In this document: in pieces, positions 59,325 to 64,000 of the stretch
How positions within the stretch are numbered: the first letter of the stretch is position 1
Layout: every line of letters starts with the position of its first letter
DNA from: Actinoallomurus soli
GTDB taxonomy: Bacteria > Actinomycetota > Actinomycetes > Streptosporangiales > Streptosporangiaceae
Assembly: GCF_024055715.1 (NCBI RefSeq)
Contig: NZ_JAMXMV010000006.1
Span: 62,001 to 126,000, forward strand
Reading direction: 5' to 3'
Length of the DNA: 64,000 nt
The notes under the pieces: model-generated
Databases searched by the model: none
What the model saw: the letters and a program-made list of their open reading frames with translations, nothing else
Told to the model about the DNA's origin: nothing
Program-made: the position numbers and the translations under genes

Positions 59325-59807
59325 CTACCGGAACTCGGACGGTCCTCGGTCACGTCGGGCGGTGAAGAACTCGGTCAGCAGTGCGGCGCACTCGTCGGCG
59401 AGGACGCCGGAGAGGACCTCGGGGCGGTGGTTCAGCCTCCGGTCGCGTACGACGTCCCACAGGGAGCCCACGGCGCCGGCCTTGGGATCGTGGGCGCCGA
59501 AGACGATCCGGTCCAGCCGGGCGAGGACGGCGGCTCCGGCGCACATGGTGCACGGCTCGAGGGTGACCACGAGGGTGCAGCCGGGCAGGCGCCACTCGCC
59601 CCGGCGCGCGGCGGCCTGGCGGATGGCGACGATCTCCGCGTGCGCGGTGGGGTCGCCGGTGCGCTCCCGCTCGTTGTGGCCGGCGCCGACGATCTGACCG
59701 TCGGGCCCGAGGACGACCGCGCCGACGGGCACGTCGGCGGCGGCCCGTCTCGCCTCCTTCAACGCGAGCCTCATGGCCTCGTCCGTCGTGGGGCCTGTGG
59801 CGTTCAT
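59325..59807 (-). CDS. tadA: tRNA adenosine(34) deaminase TadA
   Basis: A 160-residue cytidine-deaminase-fold enzyme: zinc/catalytic HAEIVAIRQAA (HAE near residue 54) and LEPCTMCAGA (PCxxC near residue 85), plus the GAVVLGPDGQIVGAGHNE substrate loop. It converts A34 to inosine in tRNA-Arg(ACG), which is essential for decoding CGN codons. The start is ATG at 59807; the longer frame upstream overlaps the neighbouring genes. It lies 11 bp after the TadA-associated gene on the same strand. Confidence 0.95.
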   Translation of the reverse strand: MNATGPTTDEAMRLALKEARRAAADVPVGAVVLGPDGQIVGAGHNERERTGDPTAHAEIVAIRQAAARRGEWRLPGCTLVVTLEPCTMCAGAAVLARLDRIVFGAHDPKAGAVGSLWDVVRDRRLNHRPEVLSGVLADECAALLTEFFTARRDRGPSEFR

Positions 59808-59818
59808 CACGGCCGTGG

Positions 59819-60301
59819 CTAGCGGAGCCGGTCGTACTCCTCGGCGAACCCGGCCCCCTCGGCGATGACCGACAGCGCGTCGCCGGGGAGCGTGCGCTCG
59901 CCGAGCGCGCTCAAGGCCTCCGAAGTGGTCCCGAGGTCGGCGAGGAGCTCCGGGTCGCCGATCGGCTCCTCGCTCGACGTCTCCGCGGGGGCGCCGAGCT
60001 GCTCGCTGAGCATCTCGGCCAGCTCGCTGCCCTGGGGCGCCCTGCCGTCGGACAGGAACACGCGGGGGTCCTCGCCGTCGTCCAGGCGGACCACGGAGAA
60101 CCATTCGTCCTCCTGCTCGACGAGGAGGACGACCGTCTCGCCCGCCGTCTCGACGGCGGCCTCGCGCATGATGTCGGCGATGTCGTCAAGGCCGGTGACG
60201 TCGCTGAGGTCCGGCTCGGTCCCGATCCATCCGGCGTCGCTGCGTGCGAACACCCCGCAGAAGTACGGCACGGTTCCATTCTCTCCCGAAGCCGACGTCA
60301 C
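59819..60301 (-). CDS. TadA-associated protein, copy 1
   Basis: 160 residues from a GTG that overlaps the stop of the preceding gene (GTGA). Motifs FARSDAGWIGTEPDLSD, EDEWFSVVRLDDGEDPRVFL then SDGRAPQGSELAEML, and ending TLPGDALSVIAEGAGFAEEY mark the actinobacterial tRNA adenosine deaminase-associated family (TIGR03941-type, recalled). Function is unknown; the constant position next to tadA suggests a partner role. It resembles the next gene upstream, so the two are ancient duplicates. Confidence 0.85.
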   Translation of the reverse strand: MTSASGENGTVPYFCGVFARSDAGWIGTEPDLSDVTGLDDIADIMREAAVETAGETVVLLVEQEDEWFSVVRLDDGEDPRVFLSDGRAPQGSELAEMLSEQLGAPAETSSEEPIGDPELLADLGTTSEALSALGERTLPGDALSVIAEGAGFAEEYDRLR

Positions 60302-60774
60302 TCGATCGCGCGCTCGAAGGCGACGGCGAAGCCGAGTCGTTTGGCGATGCTCGCCAGCATCTCGTCGGGATAGAGGTCGAGGTCGCCGGAGAGGGCGCCG
60401 AGCTCCATCTCGTCGAGACCCAGGTCCGCGAAGATCGACATGTCGCCCGCCGGGAGCACCTGGTCGAGCTCCTCGTCGTCGGGGATGTCGAGTTCGAGGA
60501 ACTCGACGATCTGCCGCGCCAGCTCCCAGTCCACGGACGCGGTGACGTCCGAGAGAAAGACGATCACCTCGTCGCCGAGCACCCGGAGCGCCACGAAGAA
60601 GTCGTCGCCGACCGCGACCAACCCGATCGTGCCGCCCAGGCTCGGCTGTTGCCTGAGGGCGTGGATCAACCCCTCGAGGTCTTCCGTCAGTGCGATGGGA
60701 AGCTGCTCCACCTCCCACGCGTCGTCCTCGCGATAGACCACGACAGCGAAATCCGCCGTGTCCAGTTCAGTCAT
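60298..60774 (-). CDS. TadA-associated protein, copy 2
   Basis: A 158-residue acidic protein: VVVYREDDAWEVEQLP, LRVLGDEVIVFLSDVTASVD and a C-terminal LYPDEMLASIAKRLGFAVAF. It shares the overall plan with the downstream gene: an EDxWxVxxL strand, a FLSD turn, and the end segment DxLxxIAxxxGFA. It is the first gene of the copy 2-copy 1-tadA operon, translationally coupled by GTGA. The start is the ATG at 60774; GTG at 60780 is equally possible. Confidence 0.82.
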   Translation of the reverse strand: MTELDTADFAVVVYREDDAWEVEQLPIALTEDLEGLIHALRQQPSLGGTIGLVAVGDDFFVALRVLGDEVIVFLSDVTASVDWELARQIVEFLELDIPDDEELDQVLPAGDMSIFADLGLDEMELGALSGDLDLYPDEMLASIAKRLGFAVAFERAIE

Positions 60775-60860
60775 CTTCACCCCACCCGCGCGCGTCCTGC
60801 TCGGGCATCTTGGCAGATGCGGCGGCCGGAGATTCGCGGCACGGGAAAACCCGGGTACCG

Positions 60861-61049
60861 TCAGTTGGCTCGGAAGGTACGCATGCGGACCGCCTCGGCG
60901 ACGCGTTCGCGCCGTGATCGGCGCGGGGTCACCCGCTTGCGGAGCTCCCTCGCCTCGGCCAGCTCGCGGAGGAAGACCGCCCTGCGTCGCAGACGGTCAC
61001 GGACCTCCTCGGGGCTCATGCCTTCGTCGGGGTTCGTCCCTTCGCTCAT
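60861..61049 (-). CDS. Small basic conserved hypothetical protein
   Basis: 62 residues: [10 protein letters not shown], then [20 protein letters not shown] and [10 protein letters not shown], ending [17 protein letters not shown]. Predicted to be one long basic helix or coiled coil. The ordered helical pattern and position between tadA operon and upp suggest a real conserved gene, but no family is recognised. ATG at 61049; the second methionine (MSPEEV) could also be the start. It is divergent from upp. Confidence 0.6.
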   Translation of the reverse strand: MSEGTNPDEGMSPEEVRDRLRRRAVFLRELAEARELRKRVTPRRSRRERVAEAVRMRTFRAN

Positions 61050-61100
61050 GGCCGGGTACGTTCCCCATGCTCAGACATCCATTCAGATACCTTTTCGGAC

Positions 61101-61739
61101 ATGAAGACCCTCGTCGTCGATCACCCCCTCGTCGCGCACAAGCTCACGACGCTCCGCGACGCGACCACCGACTCCCCCACCTTCCGCCGGCTCGCCGACG
61201 AGCTGGTCACCCTGCTGGCGTACGAGGCGACCCGTGACGTCCGTGTCGCTCCTGTGAGAGTCGCCACACCCGTCGCGGAGGCCTCCGGCGTACGGCTGAC
61301 GCGGCCGCAGCCTCTGGTCGTGCCGATCCTGCGCGCCGGCCTCGGGATGCTGGACGGGATGACGCGGCTGCTGCCGACCGCCGAGGTCGGTTTCCTCGGC
61401 ATGGTGCGGAACGAGGGCACGCTTCAGGCGACGACGTACGCCACGCGGCTGCCGGACGACCTGTCGGGCCGTCAGTGCTACGTGCTGGACCCGATGCTGG
61501 CCACCGGCGGCACGCTGGCCGCGGCGATCCGGCTTCTCATGGAGCGGGGCGCCGACGACGTCACCGCCATCTGCCTGCTGGCGGCCCCGGAGGGCATCTC
61601 CCGCATGGAGGACGAGCTCGCGGACTGTCCGGTGCCGGTGCGGGTCGTCACCGCCGCGATCGACTCCCACCTCAACGAGAACGGCTTCATCGTGCCGGGC
61701 CTCGGGGACGCGGGGGACCGCCTGTACGGCGTCGTGTGA
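61101..61739 (+). CDS. upp: Uracil phosphoribosyltransferase
   Basis: A 212-residue type I phosphoribosyltransferase fold enzyme: [20 protein letters not shown] at the N-terminus, [12 protein letters not shown], and the PRPP-binding [16 protein letters not shown] near residue 130. [10 protein letters not shown] uracil-binding C-terminus completes it. It converts uracil and PRPP to UMP in pyrimidine salvage. The ATG has little ribosome binding site. Two small genes and a PH-domain gene follow on the same strand. Confidence 0.96.
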   Translation: MKTLVVDHPLVAHKLTTLRDATTDSPTFRRLADELVTLLAYEATRDVRVAPVRVATPVAEASGVRLTRPQPLVVPILRAGLGMLDGMTRLLPTAEVGFLGMVRNEGTLQATTYATRLPDDLSGRQCYVLDPMLATGGTLAAAIRLLMERGADDVTAICLLAAPEGISRMEDELADCPVPVRVVTAAIDSHLNENGFIVPGLGDAGDRLYGVV

Positions 61740-61832
61740 CCGCCCCCGGCTCGCGGCTCTTTGCTACTGGATCGCTGCGTGGTGTACAAATTTAATGGGT
61801 CAGTGGGTCGGCCTTCGGGAGGCGGGGTTTCC

Positions 61833-61979
61833 TTGAAGAAGTACCTCACTCGGACGGGCGGGGCCTTGACGGGCTCCTCCTCGCCGAAGTCCCGCGATGC
61901 GACGCACATCGCCCGGAGCGCCGACGGCGGCCGCACCCCGGCGAGCGTTTCGGCGGCTCAATTCGTGACCGCGCTATGA
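61833..61979 (+). CDS. 48-codon ORF coupled to the PH-domain gene
   Basis: A TTG start with GGGAGG ten bases upstream: LKKYLTRTGGALTGSSSPKS, then RDATHIARSADGG and ending SAAQFVTAL. Its TGA overlaps the next ATG (ATGA), the usual sign of real translation and coupling. GTG codons further upstream (61783, 61803) are alternative starts. It is rich in Ser, Thr, Arg and Gly with no membrane segment. No family is recognised; it may be a leader peptide or small protein serving the downstream gene. Confidence 0.45.
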   Translation: MKKYLTRTGGALTGSSSPKSRDATHIARSADGGRTPASVSAAQFVTAL

Positions 61980-62503
61980 GGCTGGTGACGCCGGGCGATT
62001 CGGCGCCCGCATCCATCCACCGCTACCTGCTGCCGCACGAGCATCAAGTGATCACGGTTCGGCGCCACCCCGCGGTGCTGATGACCCCGATCGGCTTCGT
62101 GCTCGGCGGCCTGATCGTCGCCGGAGTGCTCAGCAACCTGCTGGCCAAGCAGGGCGGAGCGATCGTCAGCTGGATCTGGTGGGCCTGGCTGGTGCTGCTC
62201 GCCTGGTTCGTCTGGAAGGTCGCCGAGTGGTCCGTCGACTACTTCGTGATAACGAACCAGCGCATGCTCCTGACCACGGGCCTACTGACCCGTAAGGTGG
62301 CGATGATGCCGCTGTCCAAGGTCACGGACATGAGCTTCCAGCGGTCCATCACCGGGCGCATGCTCGGCTACGGGGAGTTCGTTCTGGAGTCGGCGGGCCA
62401 GGACCAGGCGTTCCGCGTCGTCAGCTTCCTGCCGTACCCCGAACAGCTCTACCTCGAGGTCTGCAGCATGATCTTTCCGAGCAAGGACGACGCTGACGAC
62501 TGA
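61976..62503 (+). CDS. PH-domain (bPH2) membrane protein
   Basis: 175 residues. Two membrane helices (AVLMTPIGFVLGGLIVAGVL and IVSWIWWAWLVLLAWFVWKV) precede a bacterial PH-like bPH2 domain: VDYFVITNQRMLLTTGLLTR, KVTDMSFQRSITGRMLGYG and FVLESAGQDQAFRVVSFLPYP. The family (YdbS/YdbT-like) is of unknown function; some members affect resistance to secreted toxins or membrane stress. The ATG overlaps the stop of the preceding small ORF. The neighbourhood next to upp is conserved in relatives (recalled). Confidence 0.88.
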   Translation: MRLVTPGDSAPASIHRYLLPHEHQVITVRRHPAVLMTPIGFVLGGLIVAGVLSNLLAKQGGAIVSWIWWAWLVLLAWFVWKVAEWSVDYFVITNQRMLLTTGLLTRKVAMMPLSKVTDMSFQRSITGRMLGYGEFVLESAGQDQAFRVVSFLPYPEQLYLEVCSMIFPSKDDADD

Positions 62504-62636
62504 TTCGACCCACGACTTGACCAAAACTTATCCATGTTGTCCTTGTTGTTTGGGTTACTCTCCATGTGTGAGGTAGTGCACCCTACGAACAAGACGTAAC
62601 CCTTTACGGGTGAAGCCCTTCGGTAAGTGAGTCGAG

Positions 62637-63968
62637 ATGCCGGGTCAAGGAAGCGTCGGTGAGCGAGTCCGTAACCTACGCCTGAGTAAACATCTGTCTC
62701 AGGCGCAGCTTGCCGGGACTGAGCTGTCCGACAGTTACATCTCATTGATCGAGTCGGGGAAGCGCACCCCGACGCCCGCGGTGGTCCGGCTGCTCGCTAG
62801 CCGACTGGGCTGCCTCCCCGAGTACCTGTCCGAGGGCATCGAGCCGGAGGAGCGCCTCCATCTGCAGGTGCGCGTCCGCCACGCGGAGCTCGCCCTGCTG
62901 GCCGGCGACGCCGACCAGGCCCTCAGCCTGTTCACGGACATCCTTTCCGCCATCGACAACGACCCCGAGCTCGCCAAGCGCGCCCGCTGGGGACAGGCAC
63001 GCGCGCTCGAAGCACGCGGCGACGGGGAAGAGGCGATCAGGGCGCTGGAGGAGCTGCGCGAAGAGGCCACGCGCGACCGCGGCCGCGCGGGCTGGCTCCC
63101 GGTGCTCGTCGTGCTCGCCCGCTGCTATCGCGCCGCCGGGGACCTCGGCCGTACGATCGCGCTCGGCGAGTCCGCGCTCGAGCGCCTCGCGGAGCTGGGC
63201 CTGCTCGGCGGCGAGGAGGCGGCGGAGGTCGGCCGCACGCTCATCGCCACCTACCTCGATCGCGGGGACACCGCGCAGGCGCGGACGCTCTCCGAGCGCC
63301 TCCTCGCCGCGTCGGAGTCCGCCCCCGCCGCGATGATCACCGCGTACCGCAAGGCCAGCCAGCGGGCGCTGGAGGAGGGCGCGGGCGGAGAGTCCCTCTA
63401 CCTCGCCGACCAGGCGCTCGCGCTGCACGCGGGCGAGACCCTGGCCAGGGCGCAGGCCCGGCTCCGGGTGGCGTCGGCGCGCAGCCTCCTGCCCGGCGAC
63501 GCCTCGGCGGAGTCCGCCACCAAGGCCCTGGAGCTGCTGCGCGCGGCCGAGGAGTCGCTGAGCGGGGTCGACGCCGCCGAGTGCCTCATCGAGACGGCCC
63601 GGTCCAAGATGGTGCTCGGCGAGCCCGGTGCCGCCGTCGCGATCGCCCAGCGGGTCCTGACCGAGCTGAGCTCCCACCCCGGCGGTTCGGTGACCGCCAT
63701 CCGGGCCCGGCTCATGCTCGCCCAGGCGCTCGTGGCCACCGGTGAGCGCGAGGAGGCGCTGACCGCGCTGCGCGCCACCGGAGACCAGCTCGGCATGCTC
63801 CCCCCGTCGCGCGCCACCGCGCGGGTGTGGCGGGAGCTCGGCGACCTGTTCGGCGCCGCGGGCGACAGCGAGGCGATGATGGACGCCTACCGGAAGGCGC
63901 TGGAGTCCGCCGGGCTGCGGTCCAGCCCGCAGCACTCCAGCATCGTCGCCAACCTCGGCGGCCGCTGA
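62637..63968 (+). CDS. XRE-family regulator with tetratricopeptide repeats
   Basis: 443 residues. The N-terminal HTH_3 domain is GERVRNLRLSKHLSQAQLAG then TELSDSYISLIESGKRTPTP (residues about 7-46), followed by some eight degenerate TPR-type helical hairpins, for example ARWGQARALEARGDGEEAIR and REEALTALRATGDQLG. This architecture is used by peptide- or protein-binding regulators in actinomycetes. The 133-bp upstream region is unusually AT-rich for this genome (TTGACC near 62518, then TTATCCATGTTGTCC), which marks a promoter. The ATG has only a weak GTGAG site. Confidence 0.88.
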   Translation: MPGQGSVGERVRNLRLSKHLSQAQLAGTELSDSYISLIESGKRTPTPAVVRLLASRLGCLPEYLSEGIEPEERLHLQVRVRHAELALLAGDADQALSLFTDILSAIDNDPELAKRARWGQARALEARGDGEEAIRALEELREEATRDRGRAGWLPVLVVLARCYRAAGDLGRTIALGESALERLAELGLLGGEEAAEVGRTLIATYLDRGDTAQARTLSERLLAASESAPAAMITAYRKASQRALEEGAGGESLYLADQALALHAGETLARAQARLRVASARSLLPGDASAESATKALELLRAAEESLSGVDAAECLIETARSKMVLGEPGAAVAIAQRVLTELSSHPGGSVTAIRARLMLAQALVATGEREEALTALRATGDQLGMLPPSRATARVWRELGDLFGAAGDSEAMMDAYRKALESAGLRSSPQHSSIVANLGGR

Positions 63969-64000
63969 CCCGGCGTGCCGGACCGGCCGCGCAGGCCGGC

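Overview
The window is high-GC (about 70%) DNA from an actinobacterium. It carries a WhiB-family regulator, two ArsA/Get3-like ATPases, a PonA2-type penicillin-binding protein, RsbR-free XRE/MmyB regulators, DUF5063, a CGNR zinc-finger protein and many GTG starts. The gene content and style suggest a filamentous actinomycete of the Streptosporangiales type (Thermomonosporaceae-like, for example Actinomadura or Actinoallomurus). That genus-level guess comes from memory and is not proven by anything in the window.

Two conserved blocks frame a mosaic accessory interior. The left block (1-10.7 kb) runs crp, MBL hydrolase, NUDIX, RidA, DUF4177, SPFH protein, the ArsA pair, wblA/whiB4, ponA2, YqeY and a metallophosphoesterase. 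It matches the order remembered for Mycobacterium tuberculosis Rv3676-Rv3683 and the Streptomyces crp-wblA region. Further conserved blocks are 31.6-38.9 kb (asd, lysC, DUF5063, recR, ybaB/ebfC, dnaX, the SRP RNA, DUF952, tRNA-Ser) and 59.2-62.5 kb (tRNA-Ser, tadA with two associated proteins, upp, a PH-domain protein). In related genomes these lie on the side of the chromosome near oriC.

Between them is accessory DNA. A tRNA-Pro gene at 10.85 kb is followed by decayed tRNA and DUF397 remnants. Next, a minus-strand four-gene operon (GMC oxidoreductase, class-III aminotransferase, sulfotransferase, MFS exporter; 11.8-16.8 kb) looks like a small uncharacterised biosynthetic locus. A 23-codon ORF with a near-ideal ribosome binding site is divergent from it. 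From 17.8 to 31.6 kb come an SDR/XRE divergent pair, an apparently orphan TPP riboswitch, a secreted PI-PLC-like protein, IclR, DJ-1, peroxiredoxin-like and TetR genes, a pnuC-nadR operon for nicotinamide riboside salvage, a PIG-L deacetylase, a DD-carboxypeptidase and an S9 peptidase.

A tRNA-Ser(GGA) gene at 38.8 kb has a 57-bp exact copy of its 3' part at 41.5 kb. The two bracket a 2.7-kb island with a DUF4143 ATPase and a membrane protein, and a second DUF4143 remnant lies at 43.5 kb. From 41.7 to 59.2 kb there are mostly regulator-plus-enzyme pairs: SDR/XRE, MarR/MDR, MFS/CGNR and phosphotriesterase-like/TetR. Secreted proteins and several alpha/beta hydrolases are interspersed. A 101-103-bp duplicated hairpin cassette follows the tRNA-Ser(CGA) gene. 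The window ends with an XRE-TPR regulator.

No CRISPR array, intact transposase, integrase or rRNA gene was seen.
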